Assembly: GCF_000338875.1 (NCBI RefSeq)
Contig: NZ_AOMO01000016.1
Location: 215,651-279,650 of the forward strand
Direction: 5' to 3'
Source: Vibrio mimicus CAIM 602
Lineage (GTDB): Bacteria > Pseudomonadota > Gammaproteobacteria > Enterobacterales > Vibrionaceae
DNA length: 64,000 nt
Part shown: positions 1 to 11,884 of the stretch, one piece after another
Position numbering within the stretch: position 1 is the first letter of the stretch
How the letters are laid out: each line of letters starts with the position of its first letter
Position numbers and translations under genes: made by a program
The notes under the pieces: generated by a model
What the model saw: the letters and a program-made list of their open reading frames with translations, nothing else
The model's database searches: none
Told to the model about the DNA's origin: nothing

Positions 1-613
1 CCGGGCGAGTAATCAGTTCAGCGATGCCTTGCACTGCATTTTTAAGTACGTTGTTCGCGCTCGCAAAGGCTTCCAGTAACGTGATACCACGCCCCAACAC
101 TTTGAGCAGTTTTTCGTTTGGAATAGTGATCAGTGAATCAACATGCTTTGACAGCTCTTCAATTCCCTGTTCAGCAAAAGCCAGACGCTTTTTACCTTCA
201 AAGCTGAAAGGTTTGGTTACCACAGCAACCGTCAGAATGCCCAGTTCTTTTGCCACTTCGGCAATCACTGGTGCAGCTCCGGTTCCTGTACCGCCACCCA
301 TACCTGCTGCGATAAACACCATATCGGCACCAGTCAGGAATTCTTTAATGCGTTCTTTATCTTCTAGTGCTGCATCACGACCCACTTGTGGGTTAGCTCC
401 GGCTCCTAGACCTTTGGTGATATTGCCACCAATTTGAATAACAGTACCAACGCTTGTCTTGCGCAGTGCCTGTGCATCGGTATTGATACTGATGAATTCC
501 ACACCCTCGATGGATTCACGCACCATGTGTTCAACGGCGTTACCGCCGCCACCACCCACTCCAACGACTTTGATTACCGCGTCGTCAGACATTTCCATCA
601 TCGGTTCAAACAT
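1..613 (-). CDS. ftsZ: Cell division protein FtsZ (partial, 3' end outside window)
   Basis: Tubulin-like GTPase that polymerises into the Z ring at mid-cell. The reverse strand from the ATG at 613 gives about 204 residues beginning [20 protein letters not shown]. It carries the glycine-rich nucleotide-binding stretch near residues 19-24 and the tubulin signature GGGTGTG at residues 106-112, followed by [11 protein letters not shown]. The C-terminal half, including the FtsA/ZipA-binding tail, lies beyond position 1, so the gene is cut by the window edge and is not broken. It is the last gene of the dcw cluster here and follows ftsA after 30 bases. Identification is essentially certain from the motif and the context. 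Confidence 0.97.
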   Translation of the reverse strand, partial: MFEPMMEMSDDAVIKVVGVGGGGGNAVEHMVRESIEGVEFISINTDAQALRKTSVGTVIQIGGNITKGLGAGANPQVGRDAALEDKERIKEFLTGADMVFIAAGMGGGTGTGAAPVIAEVAKELGILTVAVVTKPFSFEGKKRLAFAEQGIEELSKHVDSLITIPNEKLLKVLGRGITLLEAFASANNVLKNAVQGIAELITRP

Positions 614-643
614 GTGTTATCTCCGTTTTTCCTGTCTCTCAGG

Positions 644-1906
644 TTAAAACTCTTTTTGTATCCAGTTGCGCAAGCGGCCTATCCAACCAGTCATAGATGG
701 TCGTTTGGGTTCTTGATATTCAGTATCGTCGCTGATTTGACTATCTCTTGCGTAATGAAGTAATCCAACTGCCGTAGAATGATACGGCTCTTTTACATAG
801 TCGGTAAGCCCACTCACTTCCAGCGGTTTACCCACCCTAACTTGATTGCGGAATACGCGTTCTGCGCATGCCACTAAACCTTCTATTTGTGCTGCGCCAC
901 CTGTCAACACTACACCAGCAGCCAAATGGTGCTTAATGCCTTCTTTGCGCAGGGACTCTTGCACTGAATCAATTGTCTGATTGACCAAACCCATCAGCTC
1001 AGTGTAGCGAGGCTCAATCACTTCCGACAAGGTTTGTCGCTGTAAACTTCGCGACGGACGCCCACCAACGCTTGGTACGTTGACGGTATCGTCTTTGCTG
1101 ACCAATTCGCTCAGTGCGCAGCCATATTTTACTTTGATCTCTTCAGCATCACTGACTGGCGTACCAAAAGCAAACGCTATATCACTGGTTACGGCATTTC
1201 CAGCGTAAGAAAATACTTCTGTATGACGTAATGCGCCACCCGTCCAGATCGCGATATCCATAGTGCCTGCGCCGATATCAACCACACAAACACCCAGTTC
1301 GCGCTCATCTTCAGTAATAACCGCATTGCTGGCTGCTAAGCCAGAATAAACCAGTTGTTCAACTTTCAATCCGCAGCGTTCTACCGCTTTGATAATGTTT
1401 CTCGCCATATCATTATGGCAAGTGATCAGGTGCACACTGACTTCCATTCGAACCCCGGACAAGCCAAGCGGGTTCTTGATACCTTCCTGATAATCTATGG
1501 TGAACTCCTGCGGAATAACATGCAGGATACGTTGTTCTTCACCAATTTTGATCGATTTCGCAGTATGGATCGCACGATCCATATCTTCTTGGGAAACTTC
1601 TTCATCTGAAATAGTTCCCATACCTTTCTCGATACGGCTGGCAATGTGCCGCCCTGAAATAGAAAGGAAAACATGGCTGATTTTACACTCAGCCATCATC
1701 TCAGCTTGATCAATCGCACGTTGAACCGATTTTACTACCGATTCAAGGTCGTTAACGCCACCTTTATCCATCCCACGGGATGGGCTACTACCAGCGCCAA
1801 TAATATTAATTTGACCATCAGGGAGTATTTCACCCACGAGAGCGGAGACGGTGGCAGTGCCTATGTCTAGACCAACAATAATGTTGTCATCGGCAGTCTT
1901 AGTCAT
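644..1906 (-). CDS. ftsA: Cell division protein FtsA
   Basis: Actin-fold ATPase that tethers FtsZ filaments to the inner membrane and recruits later divisome proteins. The 420-residue product has the actin-family phosphate-1 motif near its N-terminus (GLDIGTATVSALVGE, about residues 13-27) and the second phosphate loop VVDIGAGTMDIAIW in the middle. It ends in the amphipathic membrane-targeting helix, with WIGRLRNWIQKEF as the last residues. Length matches the family. The start overlaps the end of ftsQ by 8 bases, which suggests translational coupling; ftsZ follows after 30 bases. Confidence 0.97.
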   Translation of the reverse strand: MTKTADDNIIVGLDIGTATVSALVGEILPDGQINIIGAGSSPSRGMDKGGVNDLESVVKSVQRAIDQAEMMAECKISHVFLSISGRHIASRIEKGMGTISDEEVSQEDMDRAIHTAKSIKIGEEQRILHVIPQEFTIDYQEGIKNPLGLSGVRMEVSVHLITCHNDMARNIIKAVERCGLKVEQLVYSGLAASNAVITEDERELGVCVVDIGAGTMDIAIWTGGALRHTEVFSYAGNAVTSDIAFAFGTPVSDAEEIKVKYGCALSELVSKDDTVNVPSVGGRPSRSLQRQTLSEVIEPRYTELMGLVNQTIDSVQESLRKEGIKHHLAAGVVLTGGAAQIEGLVACAERVFRNQVRVGKPLEVSGLTDYVKEPYHSTAVGLLHYARDSQISDDTEYQEPKRPSMTGWIGRLRNWIQKEF

Positions 1907-2681
1907 CGTTATTCTCTTGTGTTAACTCTTGTTCAGGGAACCAACCCACCGCGGCTCCAGTATCATACCTGAGGTCGATATAGCTGACTTGTTCAGCTTT
2001 ATTACCTAATTGTTTATAGAGTAAAAAGAAACGCGATATTCGTTCTTCTAATGACTCTTTCCCCAATTCCAGACGAATACCATTGTCGAGAATAATTTGC
2101 CAAGCTCGCCGCTCATTTAATACTAATGAGGATATATTTAAACCCAGCTGAGCAAATTTCGGGTTGTAATCTCGCCATGCTTTTAATACTTCCGGCGCTG
2201 TGCCGTCTGGACCATATAATTTGACGTATTCACCTGTTACTTGAGCAATATCGCCATAAAATACAGTGCCATTTTTATCTAATAACGCATTCGCATTCCA
2301 CAGTGCTTCGACCTGATATTCGGTTAAATAAACTTTAATCGTATCTGGCCACTGTTTCCGAATCGACGCATGGGAAACCCATGGAATCGACTGCACACTC
2401 TCTTGCAGAACATTAATATCTTGCGACATAAATGTTCCTATATGATCCAAGCGAGCTAATACTCGTTGAACATCGAGGGCTGAAACATATTGTAAGTCAC
2501 CCTGTAAAACGAGTTTCGAGAGAGGAAGACGTTGTTCGTCCCACATCCAACTGATCGTCGAATACAGCAAACCACCTATCAGCAATAGCACCACCAGAAA
2601 AAAACTCGCACCACAGGCATGTTGTTTAACTTGTGGTGAGCGGGTGATTCTATGGCCTTCTAAAAGTACCTTGTTGATCAA
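1899..2681 (-). CDS. ftsQ: Cell division protein FtsQ
   Basis: Bitopic inner-membrane divisome protein that links early and late division proteins through FtsB and FtsL. The 260-residue product has a short basic cytoplasmic tail and one transmembrane segment at about residues 26-47 (FFLVVLLLIGGLLYS). A periplasmic POTRA domain follows (from about residue 55, LSKLVLQGDLQYVSALDV), then the FtsQ domain. The first usable codon is TTG at 2679-2681; no ATG or GTG is available before the membrane segment, and the ribosome site is weak, so the exact start is uncertain. murC lies 181 bases upstream with no ddl gene between them, unlike E. coli. Confidence 0.93.
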   Translation of the reverse strand: MINKVLLEGHRITRSPQVKQHACGASFFLVVLLLIGGLLYSTISWMWDEQRLPLSKLVLQGDLQYVSALDVQRVLARLDHIGTFMSQDINVLQESVQSIPWVSHASIRKQWPDTIKVYLTEYQVEALWNANALLDKNGTVFYGDIAQVTGEYVKLYGPDGTAPEVLKAWRDYNPKFAQLGLNISSLVLNERRAWQIILDNGIRLELGKESLEERISRFFLLYKQLGNKAEQVSYIDLRYDTGAAVGWFPEQELTQENNDD

Positions 2682-2862
2682 AGCCCGGTGATCCTATTAT
2701 CGACTGGCAATTTGATTCCCTATTTCGTTGCGTCATAGAGGTATAAAGCAATGACTTTAACCTCCGGATTATACTGAGGTGATCCAAAGTATCAAATACC
2801 CAACATCAGAAATCTGGGCTTGATACCAAGGAATTCACCAATGAGACAACCTTCGGGTTGCT

Positions 2863-4323
2863 TTACATCTGTTGCATGCTCGCAATATTGAGTTCAAGTG
2901 CCGCTAAATGCCTTGCTACTTTCCCTACATCGCCAGCTCCTTGCGTCAGTACTAAGTCACCATCTTGCAATATGTTGGCAAGCACAGAAGGTAGAGTCTG
3001 ACTGTCAGGAACAAAAATCGGGTCAATTTTGCCACGACTACGAATTGTACGACACAAAGATCGGCCATCAGCGCCTGCAATCGGCTTCTCACCCGCAGAA
3101 TACACATCCAGCATGATCAGTACATCAACCTGTTCGAGTACGTTAGCAAAATCATCATACAGATCGCGGGTTCGCGTATAACGGTGCGGCTGGAAAATCA
3201 TCACTAAGCGTTTTTCTGCCCAGCCATTACGCGCAGCTTTGATGGTGACATCCACTTCGGTTGGGTGGTGGCCGTAATCATCCACCAACATCGCCACACC
3301 ATTGCCGGTTTCAAACTCACCAAGATGGTCAAATCGGCGACCTGTGCCTTGAGTATTGGCCATTGCACGTAAAATGGCTTCATCACTAATGTCATCTTCG
3401 GTTGCAACCGCAATTGCAGCCGATGCATTAAGTGCATTGTGACGCCCAGGAATATTCAACGTGATGTCTAAGTCAGCTTTACCTTTACGTACCACGGTAA
3501 ACTTGCCTTGCTGGCCTTGTTGGCGATAGTTCTCAATGCGTACGTCGGCATCTTCAGCAAAACCATAAGTAATTACTTGGCGACTCACACGTGGGATGAG
3601 CTCACGAATCACCGGATCATCAATGCACAGGATCGCTTGACCATAAAATGGCAGATTATGCAGAAAATCAATAAACGTCTGCTTGAGGTTTTCGAAATCC
3701 CCACCGTAAGTATCCATGTGATCCGCTTCGATATTGGTCACTATGGTCACCATAGGTTGCAGATGCAGGAATGAAGCATCACTCTCATCCGCTTCTGCGA
3801 TCAAAATACGGCTAGAACCAAGGCGAGCATTGGTGCCTGCACTTTTCACCAATCCACCATTAACAAATGTCGGATCGAGTCCTGCTTCAGAATAGATTTG
3901 AGTTACCAAAGCAGTCGTGGTGGTTTTACCATGCGTACCCGCAACCGCAATGCCGTGACGAAAACGCATCAGCTCTGCCAGCATCTCAGCACGGCGCACA
4001 ATTGGAATTCGCTTTTCACGTGCGGCTTGGATTTCCGGGTTCTGTTCATTGATGGCAGTAGAAACCACAACTACGCTTGCGTGAGCAACATTCTGCTCTT
4101 CATGACCAATAAAAATTGTCGCACCTTTTTCAGCCAGACGTTCAGTCACAGCATTAGCCGACAAATCCGAACCCGATATTTGATAGCCTTCGTTAAGTAG
4201 CACTTCGGCAATCCCGCTCATACCTGCACCACCGATACCGATAAAGTGGATCGCTTTAACACGGCGCATCTCTGGCACCATAGCGCGAATTTGTGCGAGG
4301 TCTTGGGTATGTTTAATCGTCAT
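2863..4323 (-). CDS. murC: UDP-N-acetylmuramate--L-alanine ligase MurC
   Basis: Cytoplasmic ATP-dependent ligase that adds L-alanine to UDP-MurNAc, the first amino-acid step of peptidoglycan precursor synthesis. The 486-residue product has the N-terminal nucleotide motif [12 protein letters not shown] (about residues 29-40), the Mur-ligase P-loop GTHGKTT at 129-135, and the later NIEADHMD and HHPTEV motifs. The ATG at 4323 was chosen because it gives the usual start [19 protein letters not shown]. The frame stays open 21 codons further upstream into the end of murG, but that extension is not family-like. murG ends 13 bases upstream. Confidence 0.97.
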   Translation of the reverse strand: MTIKHTQDLAQIRAMVPEMRRVKAIHFIGIGGAGMSGIAEVLLNEGYQISGSDLSANAVTERLAEKGATIFIGHEEQNVAHASVVVVSTAINEQNPEIQAAREKRIPIVRRAEMLAELMRFRHGIAVAGTHGKTTTTALVTQIYSEAGLDPTFVNGGLVKSAGTNARLGSSRILIAEADESDASFLHLQPMVTIVTNIEADHMDTYGGDFENLKQTFIDFLHNLPFYGQAILCIDDPVIRELIPRVSRQVITYGFAEDADVRIENYRQQGQQGKFTVVRKGKADLDITLNIPGRHNALNASAAIAVATEDDISDEAILRAMANTQGTGRRFDHLGEFETGNGVAMLVDDYGHHPTEVDVTIKAARNGWAEKRLVMIFQPHRYTRTRDLYDDFANVLEQVDVLIMLDVYSAGEKPIAGADGRSLCRTIRSRGKIDPIFVPDSQTLPSVLANILQDGDLVLTQGAGDVGKVARHLAALELNIASMQQM

Positions 4324-4336
4324 AATTCTGTTCTCG

Positions 4337-5398
4337 TTATTCAGTAATGGCGATGATCGCTTCCGCCACCACCTTGTCAGCATCAAGCTTGGCTGCTTGG
4401 CGAGCTTTCTGCGCCATAGCCAATAGTTGTGGGCGATCCAATTCGCGCACCAATTGTGCCAATTTTTCTACACTCAACTCTGGCTGTTCAATCATTTTTG
4501 CAGCACCACATGCCACCAAATGGTCAGCATTAAGCGCTTGTTGGCGATCTTTGTGCATGAAAGGAATAAAAATAGCCCCCACACCTGCCGCTGATACTTC
4601 TGAGACAGTCAGTGCCCCTGAACGACAAATCAGCAAATCCGCCCAACCGTAAGCTTCGGCCACATCATCGATAAATTCGGTGACTTGTGCGCCCTCAACA
4701 CCTGCAGTGATATAAGCATCAGCTACTTCTTGTTGGCTGTTTTTTCCTGCTTGATGACGGATTTCATAACCATCACCCAGCGCTGCCATTACCGCTGGCA
4801 TGGTTTGATTCAAAATGCGTGCGCCTTGGCTACCACCCATTACCAAAATTCGGATCGCACCAGTTCGCTCAGCAAAACGCTGCTCAGGCGCGACAAGTTG
4901 TACCACATCTTGGCGCACAGGGTTACCGACTACCGGTGCATTAGCAAATGCGCCGGGAAAAGCTTGAAACACGCGGCGAGCAATTTTAGCCAGCCATTGG
5001 TTAGTCAGCCCAGCGACGGCGTTTTGTTCATGCAACACCACAGGAATACCCAGTAACCAAGCGGCAATACCACCAGGACCACTTACGTAACCGCCCATGC
5101 CGAGCACGGCATCTGGCTTATAAGCCAATAAATGACGGCGCGCTTGCAAAATCGCATTCACGATTTGAAAAGGCGCTTTGAGCAAACGCACAAGCCCTTG
5201 ACCACGTAATCCTTTGACCTGAATAAAATCAATTTCGATGCCGTGTTTAGGAACTAATTCAGCTTCCATACGGTCAGCCGTACCCAACCAGCGGATCTGC
5301 CAACCTTGTTGCTGTAACTGTTTCGCGACGGCTAATCCGGGAAACACGTGACCGCCGGTTCCTCCGGCCATCACCATTAACTTTTTACTTTTATTCAT
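4337..5398 (-). CDS. murG: UDP-GlcNAc transferase MurG (lipid II synthase)
   Basis: Peripheral inner-membrane glycosyltransferase that adds GlcNAc to lipid I to make lipid II. The product of 353 residues from the ATG opens [21 protein letters not shown], with the glycine-rich lipid-I-binding loop GGTGGH. The C-terminal half has [11 protein letters not shown] and the UDP-GlcNAc-binding region around [16 protein letters not shown] codon directly before this ATG (end at 5401) would add one methionine and cannot be excluded. The start overlaps the end of ftsW by 8 bases, indicating coupled translation. Confidence 0.96.
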   Translation of the reverse strand: MNKSKKLMVMAGGTGGHVFPGLAVAKQLQQQGWQIRWLGTADRMEAELVPKHGIEIDFIQVKGLRGQGLVRLLKAPFQIVNAILQARRHLLAYKPDAVLGMGGYVSGPGGIAAWLLGIPVVLHEQNAVAGLTNQWLAKIARRVFQAFPGAFANAPVVGNPVRQDVVQLVAPEQRFAERTGAIRILVMGGSQGARILNQTMPAVMAALGDGYEIRHQAGKNSQQEVADAYITAGVEGAQVTEFIDDVAEAYGWADLLICRSGALTVSEVSAAGVGAIFIPFMHKDRQQALNADHLVACGAAKMIEQPELSVEKLAQLVRELDRPQLLAMAQKARQAAKLDADKVVAEAIIAITE

Positions 5399-6581
5399 CA
5401 ACTGTGATTTCTTCTGGAGTGTGACGATCCGCTAAACGGCATTCATGATCAATTCGAAGCAGAATCGATACCGCCACTGACATAATAATTAAACTGGAGC
5501 CGCCGTAACTGATCAGCGGCAAGGTCAAACCTTTGGTTGGTACCATACCCGCGGCAGCACCAACGTTAACTAAGGTTTGAAACGCAAACCAAATGCCGAT
5601 ACCAAAGGCGAGATAACCACCAAACTGCTGATCATGCTGAAAAGCTTTCTTACCGATGAAAATCGCTTTCAACACAAGACTGAAAATAAGGACGAGTACC
5701 AGTACCACGCCAACAAAACCAAGTTCTTCGGCTAGTACTGCGAATACAAAGTCGGTGTGCGCTTCTGGTAAGTATTCGAGCTTTTGAATGGAATTACCCA
5801 AACCTTGCCCAAACCACTCACCACGGCCAAATGCCATGAGCGATTGTGTGAGCTGGTAGCCACTGCCAAACGGGTCTTCCCATGGGTCAAGAAACGAAGT
5901 GACTCGACGCACACGGTAAGGTTCTGCGGCAATAAGTGCGACCACCGCTAATACCCCGGCGACCATCAAAGCCAAAAACTGTGAAAGCTTAGCCCCCGCA
6001 ATGAACAGCATGCCAAACAGCGTCACCAGCATTACGATTACCGTTCCCAAGTCTGGTTGCCCGAGTAGCAACACGGCGAGCGTGCCAAACACCATGATCG
6101 GTTTTAAAAAGCCGCCAAAAAATGTCTGCCGTACTTCATCGTGCTTACGCACCAGATAACCGGACATAAAAATAAACAGCGAGAGCTTAGCCACTTCCGC
6201 AGGCTGGAGGTTAAACAGACCCAGTGGGATCCAACGCGATGCACCGTTCACCGATTTACCCGCCACCAACACAACAACCAGCAAGAAAAAGGAAATCGCG
6301 AGCAACAGTGAGCTGTATTTCATCCATCGCTCTAAAGGAACTTGCAACACCATGCTTGATGTCACGATCGCCAGCAGCAGAAAAATGGCATGACGAAACA
6401 TAAAGTGAAACGGTTGATCGGTCAGGCGCGAACTGATTGGGAAGGAAGCGGATGTCACCATCACCAAACCAATTAGCATTAGGCCAAAAGCAATCCAGAC
6501 CAATTGACGGTCAAACAGCGCCTCTGGCGAGGAAGTTCTCAACCAGTGACTCAGTTTTGTGAAGGATCTGGATAAAAACAA
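5391..6581 (-). CDS. ftsW: Peptidoglycan glycosyltransferase FtsW (SEDS family)
   Basis: Polytopic inner-membrane SEDS glycosyltransferase that polymerises lipid II at the septum with FtsI. The 396-residue product has about ten hydrophobic segments, beginning at residue ~28 ([16 protein letters not shown]). It also has the family motifs [19 protein letters not shown] and, near the end, [14 protein letters not shown]. The start is TTG at 6579-6581, the only sensible start before the first membrane helix; an ACAGG ribosome site lies about 9 bases upstream and murD ends 15 bases upstream. It sits between murD and murG in the usual order. Confidence 0.96.
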   Translation of the reverse strand: MFLSRSFTKLSHWLRTSSPEALFDRQLVWIAFGLMLIGLVMVTSASFPISSRLTDQPFHFMFRHAIFLLLAIVTSSMVLQVPLERWMKYSSLLLAISFFLLVVVLVAGKSVNGASRWIPLGLFNLQPAEVAKLSLFIFMSGYLVRKHDEVRQTFFGGFLKPIMVFGTLAVLLLGQPDLGTVIVMLVTLFGMLFIAGAKLSQFLALMVAGVLAVVALIAAEPYRVRRVTSFLDPWEDPFGSGYQLTQSLMAFGRGEWFGQGLGNSIQKLEYLPEAHTDFVFAVLAEELGFVGVVLVLVLIFSLVLKAIFIGKKAFQHDQQFGGYLAFGIGIWFAFQTLVNVGAAAGMVPTKGLTLPLISYGGSSLIIMSVAVSILLRIDHECRLADRHTPEEITVDE

Positions 6582-6596
6582 GTTGCTTACCTGTCG

Positions 6597-7919
6597 TTAC
6601 GCGTATTGCCGAGCGAGTTGGGCAAAAATATCCCCACGCGCCATGAAGTTTTTGAACTGATCAAAGCTCGCACAAGCTGGTGAAAGCAGCACCATATCTC
6701 CGCTTTTTAGCTCTGGGCGAATCGAGCGAACGATGCTCTCCATCGAGTCATAAAAACGAGCTGAAGGATGCAGCGGCATAAATTTATCACCATCCACACC
6801 AAAGCAGCATAATTGCAGAGGCAGAGTCGCAAATACCGGCGCTAACGGAGTGAAATCCGCCCCTTTACCGACACCACCGACAAGCAAGTAGAGCTGACCT
6901 TCGATTTTAAGACCAGACAGAGCCGCAAGCGTACTCGCTACGTTCGTCGCTTTAGAATCATTGACCCATTTGATGCCGTGATTATCGGCAACCACTTGGC
7001 AGCGATGTGTCAACCCGGTGTAAGACTTCAGTGCATCCAACGCTAAACGAACATTCACACCAGCCGAATCAAGCAAAGCCAACACGGTCAGTACGTTTGC
7101 CACATTGTGTCGGCCAACTAAGCTCAGCTCTGAGCTTGCTAACACAGCGTTATCGCGTGCAAAGAGATATTCACGACCTTGATGTTCCGCTACGCTAAAT
7201 TGCGCAGGTTGCTCAACACCAAACGTGACCACTTGCAGATGCGCCGCATGGTCAGGAAACGTCTGCACATCATCGGCATTCACTACTGCGGTTTCAGCAT
7301 GATCAAAAATGCGCAATTTTGCTTGGCGGTAGTCCTCCATCCCCTGATAGCGATCCATATGATCTTCAGAGAGATTGAGAAAAGCCGCCGCTTTCAGTTT
7401 TAAGCTGGAAGTAGTTTCTAATTGGAAGCTAGAAAGCTCAAGCACATACAACTCAACTTCCGGAGAAATCAAATCCAGTGCAGGCACACCAATGTTGCCG
7501 CCTACCGCTGTCTTCACTCCTGCTGCATTGGCCAGCACGCCGCTCAAATCGGTTACGGTACTTTTGCCATTCGAGCCAGTGATTGCGATGACGGGCTTAT
7601 CAACATGCCATGCAAATAGCTCAATATCCCCAACCACGGGAATACCAGTTGCAAGCACTTGTTGGATTTCCGGTGTCGCCAGTGCAATACCCGGATTGGT
7701 TACCACCAAATCGGCACTCAGTAACCATTCAAGATTCCAACCACCACTATGCAGTGCTACCTCAGCTGGAAGCTGCTCTTGCCCCGGTGGTGTTTCACGG
7801 GTATCAATAACCTGAACAGTCACTGACGGATGATATTTTCGCAGATAATTAACGACAGAGAGCCCGGTAATCCCGAGCCCTACGACGACCACATGCTGTA
7901 TGCCTTGCCAACGGTCCAT
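6597..7919 (-). CDS. murD: UDP-MurNAc-L-alanine--D-glutamate ligase MurD
   Basis: Cytoplasmic ATP-dependent ligase that adds D-glutamate to UDP-MurNAc-L-Ala. The 440-residue product starts [19 protein letters not shown], giving a Rossmann-like UDP-binding N-terminal domain. The Mur-ligase P-loop GSNGKST is at residues 115-121, with LSEDHMDRY and the C-terminal motif [12 protein letters not shown] further on. Length and motif order are normal. It begins 23 bases after mraY and leads into ftsW with 15 bases between. Confidence 0.97.
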   Translation of the reverse strand: MDRWQGIQHVVVVGLGITGLSVVNYLRKYHPSVTVQVIDTRETPPGQEQLPAEVALHSGGWNLEWLLSADLVVTNPGIALATPEIQQVLATGIPVVGDIELFAWHVDKPVIAITGSNGKSTVTDLSGVLANAAGVKTAVGGNIGVPALDLISPEVELYVLELSSFQLETTSSLKLKAAAFLNLSEDHMDRYQGMEDYRQAKLRIFDHAETAVVNADDVQTFPDHAAHLQVVTFGVEQPAQFSVAEHQGREYLFARDNAVLASSELSLVGRHNVANVLTVLALLDSAGVNVRLALDALKSYTGLTHRCQVVADNHGIKWVNDSKATNVASTLAALSGLKIEGQLYLLVGGVGKGADFTPLAPVFATLPLQLCCFGVDGDKFMPLHPSARFYDSMESIVRSIRPELKSGDMVLLSPACASFDQFKNFMARGDIFAQLARQYA

Positions 7920-7942
7920 TGAAGTCTACATCCTTAATCCGC

Positions 7943-9025
7943 TTAGCGTACTTTGAGCGTCGCTAAGCCAATCAATACTAAAACGATTGAAATGATCCAA
8001 AAACGCACGATCACGCGTGGCTCTGGCCATCCTTTTAATTCGTAGTGATGGTGAATCGGCGCCATACGGAAGATACGTTGTCCACGCAGCTTGTACGAAC
8101 CGACTTGTAGAATCACTGACAGCGTTTCCATCACAAAAACACCACCCATGATGACCAACACAAATTCTTGACGAACCAGTACCGCGATAGTGCCTAACGC
8201 ACCACCGAGAGCCAAGGCACCCACATCGCCCATGAACACTTGTGCAGGATAGGTGTTAAACCAAAGGAAACCTAATCCAGCACCAACCATGGCGGTACAG
8301 ACAACAACCAGTTCAGAGGTATAAGGAATGTATGGAATGTGCAGATAGTTGGCGAAGTTAACGTTACCCGTTGCCCACGCAATCACAGCAAAACCAGCAG
8401 AAACCAATACAGTTGGCATGATGGCCAAGCCATCTAGACCATCAGTCAAGTTAACGGCGTTACTCGTTCCCACAATCACAAAATAGGTCAGAACGATATA
8501 CATCAGCCCCAACTGTGGCATCACTTCTTTGAAGAAAGGCACAACGAGTTGCGTTGCAGCAGTATCTTTACCATGTGCATAGAGCGCAAAAGCCACAACC
8601 AGTGCAATCGCAGATTGCCAGAAGTATTTCCAACGCGCGATCAAACCATCGGTATTCTTGCGTACCACTTTACGGTAGTCATCGACAAATCCCACCGCGC
8701 CATAACCAAGCAATACAGCTAAAACAGCCCACACATAAGGGTTGGTGAGATCCGCCCACAGCAGTACAGTGATGGTGATCGCAGCGAGGATCATCACGCC
8801 GCCCATGGTCGGAGTACCACGTTTACTAAAGTGAGATTCTGGCCCTTCATTACGTACAACTTGCCCGATCTGCAACATCTGCAGACGTCTGATCATACGT
8901 GGCCCCATCCACAACGAAATCCCAAGCGCAGTCAGGATGCTGACGATAGCGCGAAATGAGAGATATTCGAATAGACGGAAAAACGAAAAATATGGCTGGA
9001 GCAGTTCAGCAAGCCAAATAATCAT
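7943..9025 (-). CDS. mraY: Phospho-MurNAc-pentapeptide transferase MraY
   Basis: Polytopic inner-membrane enzyme that transfers phospho-MurNAc-pentapeptide from UDP to undecaprenyl phosphate, forming lipid I. The 360-residue product has about ten membrane segments. It carries the catalytic family motifs in order: VDDYRKV (the Asp-Asp pair near residue 115), [13 protein letters not shown], the [12 protein letters not shown]sp, and the cytoplasmic triple histidine in PIHHHYEL. The start ATG overlaps the murF stop in ATGA, a 4-base overlap typical of coupled translation. Confidence 0.98.
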   Translation of the reverse strand: MIIWLAELLQPYFSFFRLFEYLSFRAIVSILTALGISLWMGPRMIRRLQMLQIGQVVRNEGPESHFSKRGTPTMGGVMILAAITITVLLWADLTNPYVWAVLAVLLGYGAVGFVDDYRKVVRKNTDGLIARWKYFWQSAIALVVAFALYAHGKDTAATQLVVPFFKEVMPQLGLMYIVLTYFVIVGTSNAVNLTDGLDGLAIMPTVLVSAGFAVIAWATGNVNFANYLHIPYIPYTSELVVVCTAMVGAGLGFLWFNTYPAQVFMGDVGALALGGALGTIAVLVRQEFVLVIMGGVFVMETLSVILQVGSYKLRGQRIFRMAPIHHHYELKGWPEPRVIVRFWIISIVLVLIGLATLKVR

Positions 9026-10383
9026 GCAAATTTCTCCTTGAGAGCAGCCGCAATCTTACTCATCCCTGCACTGTTGGCACCTTTCACCAACAATACTTGA
9101 GCGTGACCCTGTTGTTGTTCTATGTGCTGCTCAATAAATGTCATCATGTCCTGATGGGTAGCAAAGTGATGTCCCTGGCATAGGTCGCTAATCACTTTTG
9201 CATCCTTGCCGTACGTCAGGACAAACTCAAAACCGAATGGTGCAGCATGTTCACCGACTTGTTGGTGAAGTGCAAGGCTTTCGTCACCTAACTCAGCCAT
9301 ATTGCCCAAAATTAACCAACGTACTGCTGAAAAGCTGCCCAATAGGTCAACCGCTGCTTTCATGGCGGGCACACTGGCGTTGTAGCTGTCATCAATCAGC
9401 TTAATGTCTTCGCGTAATTGAGTCAGGTCCACTCGGCCTTTCACTTTGGCTAAATGCGCTAAACCGTGACGAATTTCCGCCAAGCTTGCGCCCATTTCCA
9501 GTGATAAGGCGGCCGCTGCTAATGCATTCGCCACGTTGTGTTGACCAATAATGCCCAACTCAACGTCCACTTCACCGATAGGCGTTACCAAAGTAAAACT
9601 AGCCACACCGAGCGCATTTAACCGCACATCGCGTGGATAAAAGTCAGCATTGTGATCGGTCGCGGAAAATGTTTTCACGGTTTTGTCTGCCAGAACCGCT
9701 TTCCAGTGCTCGCCACCATTGCTATCTAGGTTCACAATCGCGACCGCACCTTCGCGTAAACCTTGGTAGATCTCACCTTTGGCGCGTTTGACACCATCGA
9801 TAGAGCCAAATCCTTCTAAATGTGCCGCGGCCACATTGTTCACCAAAGCTACATCTGGCTTGACCAGAGCGGTAGTGTAAGCAATCTCACCGATGTGATT
9901 GGCACCTAGCTCAATTACCGCATAGCCATCTTCTGCCGTTGAACGCAGCAAAGTCAGTGGAACACCAATGTCATTATTGAAGTTACCTTGGGTGTAAAGC
10001 ACTTGGCCTTTTTGGCTTAAAATGCTCGCCACCATCTCTTTCACCGTGGTTTTGCCACAACTGCCAGTGATAGCCACAGTTGGCGTTTGGCATTGAGCAT
10101 GTACCCAAGCACCAAGTTGACCTAAGGCTTGCTTAGTATCCGCAACAACCAGTTGTGAACAGTCAGCCTCGAGTTCGCGCTGCACCAGAAGAGCAACCGC
10201 CCCACCAGTTACCGCTTGAGAAGCAAAATCGTGTGCATCAAAACGCTCACCGACCAGAGCGACAAATAGCGCTTCGGCTGGAATATTACGACTATCGGTA
10301 GACACCGCGCTGATTGCGCGATCGGCTCCGACTAAGCGAGCATTAAGTACAGAACAAAGCTGTGAAAGCATCACGCGGATCAT
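9022..10383 (-). CDS. murF: UDP-MurNAc-tripeptide--D-alanyl-D-alanine ligase MurF
   Basis: Cytoplasmic ligase that adds D-Ala-D-Ala to the UDP-MurNAc tripeptide, completing the pentapeptide. The 453-residue product has an N-terminal UDP-binding domain ([16 protein letters not shown] near residues 28-43), the P-loop GSCGKTT at 107-113, and the motifs [10 protein letters not shown] and [11 protein letters not shown]. It shares a 4-base ATGA overlap with murE upstream and another with mraY downstream, so it lies in a tightly coupled run of genes. Confidence 0.97.
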   Translation of the reverse strand: MIRVMLSQLCSVLNARLVGADRAISAVSTDSRNIPAEALFVALVGERFDAHDFASQAVTGGAVALLVQRELEADCSQLVVADTKQALGQLGAWVHAQCQTPTVAITGSCGKTTVKEMVASILSQKGQVLYTQGNFNNDIGVPLTLLRSTAEDGYAVIELGANHIGEIAYTTALVKPDVALVNNVAAAHLEGFGSIDGVKRAKGEIYQGLREGAVAIVNLDSNGGEHWKAVLADKTVKTFSATDHNADFYPRDVRLNALGVASFTLVTPIGEVDVELGIIGQHNVANALAAAALSLEMGASLAEIRHGLAHLAKVKGRVDLTQLREDIKLIDDSYNASVPAMKAAVDLLGSFSAVRWLILGNMAELGDESLALHQQVGEHAAPFGFEFVLTYGKDAKVISDLCQGHHFATHQDMMTFIEQHIEQQQGHAQVLLVKGANSAGMSKIAAALKEKFA

Positions 10384-11867
10384 GGGTGTAACTCCAGTAA
10401 CTGTTGGGCGGTTTCCCGATCCGAGTAATGGATCGTTTCGTTAGCCAGCACCTGATAATCTTCATGTCCTTTACCAGCGAGCAGGATGATGTCTTGCGCT
10501 CCTGCATTTTGGAGCGCATAGCTCGCAGCTTGAAAACGGTTATGTTCGATATGAGCGAGTTCGGGATGAGTTAGCCCAGCTAGCATATCCGCCACAATCG
10601 CTTGTGGTGATTCACTGCGCGGGTTGTCATCGGTCAGGATCACACGATCGGCAAATTGCTCGGCAATCACGGCCATCATCGGACGCTTGCCACGGTCACG
10701 ATCCCCACCACAGCCAAAGATTGCCCATAGCTGGCCAGCACAATGCACACGTAACGCTCGCAGCGCTTTTTCCAACGCATCAGGTGTGTGTGCATAATCC
10801 ACCACCATTTTGGCTTTTTGCTCACGTTGGAACAGTTCCATCCGTCCTAATACTGGGCGTAACTGCGGCGCGGTCGCTAACAATGCACTTTTCTCAAAGC
10901 CTAAGCTGAGCAAGGTTGCCAAAGCGAGTAGCAAGTTACAGGCATTGAATTCACCGATTAATGGCGCGTGCAATTCGCCGTCGCCCCAAGAACTATCGAA
11001 ATCCAGCGTGATACCACTTTCCGCATACTGCACTTGCCGTACCCAGATGGCTTGTGCTGTATTCGGTTGCGCTAATAAGGAAACACCAATCGCATGCGGC
11101 AGTTGTTTCACCCATTGCGCGCCAACAGCATCATCCACATTGATGATGGCACGTTGGCAGGCATGCTCACTAAAAAGGGTGAATTTCGCTTGCGCGTAGG
11201 CATCCATAGTGCCGTGGTAATCGAGATGATCGCGACTTAGATTTGAAAACACTCCAGCCACGAAATTGAGCTTTTTCACTCGCCCTTGCACTAAACCGTG
11301 CGATGAGGTTTCGAGTGCGGTGTACTGCGCACCGCGCTCGGCTAAATCGCGCAGTGTGGCTTGAATTTGCAACGCGTTACCTGTGGTGTTCGCCGCCGGC
11401 TCAAGCGCATTTAAAAAGCCATTGCCTGTCGTACCCATCACTGCTGCCTTATGGCCCAGTAATTCTAGCCACTGAGCAATCAGCTGTGTGATGGTCGTTT
11501 TGCCATTGGTGCCAGTCACGCCAATCAGTTGATTCTGGTGGCCGCCATACAGACGTTCTGCCAACTCCGACAGATGCTGACCAAGCTCGGTCAAATAGAT
11601 AACTGGTACGCCTTCACGATAGTCAACCAACCCATTTGCATGCTGAGCATCGGCTTCTGCCAGCACGATATTGGCACCTTGCGCGATGGCTTTATCAATA
11701 AATTGGCGACCATCGACTGCGTGACCTTGAATGGCAATAAAGGTATCACCCGATTTAATCTGGCGGCTATCCAGTTCAAGATGAGAGATAGCTAGAGAGG
11801 CCAAATCAGTGTCGGCCAACTCTAACCAAGGAGCGATCAGTTCGGAGAGCGCTTTAGGCGTGTTCAT
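10380..11867 (-). CDS. murE: UDP-MurNAc-L-alanyl-D-glutamate--meso-diaminopimelate ligase MurE
   Basis: Cytoplasmic ligase that adds meso-diaminopimelate to UDP-MurNAc-L-Ala-D-Glu. The 495-residue product has the P-loop GTNGKTT at 119-125 and [12 protein letters not shown] after it. The DDNPRSE motif in the C-terminal domain is the known specificity signature for diaminopimelate rather than lysine. The ATG at 11867 was chosen; an in-frame GTG four codons upstream (to 11879) is the alternative, but it sits only 5 bases from the ftsI stop codon and would overlap the ribosome site. Confidence 0.96.
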   Translation of the reverse strand: MNTPKALSELIAPWLELADTDLASLAISHLELDSRQIKSGDTFIAIQGHAVDGRQFIDKAIAQGANIVLAEADAQHANGLVDYREGVPVIYLTELGQHLSELAERLYGGHQNQLIGVTGTNGKTTITQLIAQWLELLGHKAAVMGTTGNGFLNALEPAANTTGNALQIQATLRDLAERGAQYTALETSSHGLVQGRVKKLNFVAGVFSNLSRDHLDYHGTMDAYAQAKFTLFSEHACQRAIINVDDAVGAQWVKQLPHAIGVSLLAQPNTAQAIWVRQVQYAESGITLDFDSSWGDGELHAPLIGEFNACNLLLALATLLSLGFEKSALLATAPQLRPVLGRMELFQREQKAKMVVDYAHTPDALEKALRALRVHCAGQLWAIFGCGGDRDRGKRPMMAVIAEQFADRVILTDDNPRSESPQAIVADMLAGLTHPELAHIEHNRFQAASYALQNAGAQDIILLAGKGHEDYQVLANETIHYSDRETAQQLLELHP

Positions 11868-11884
11868 ATTCCGTCTCACACTTA

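Noticed and set aside
4324..4386. Upstream extension of murC by 21 codons
   Set aside because: The added residues ([12 protein letters not shown]...) lie in the end of murG and do not fit MurC; the ATG at 4323 gives the normal protein.
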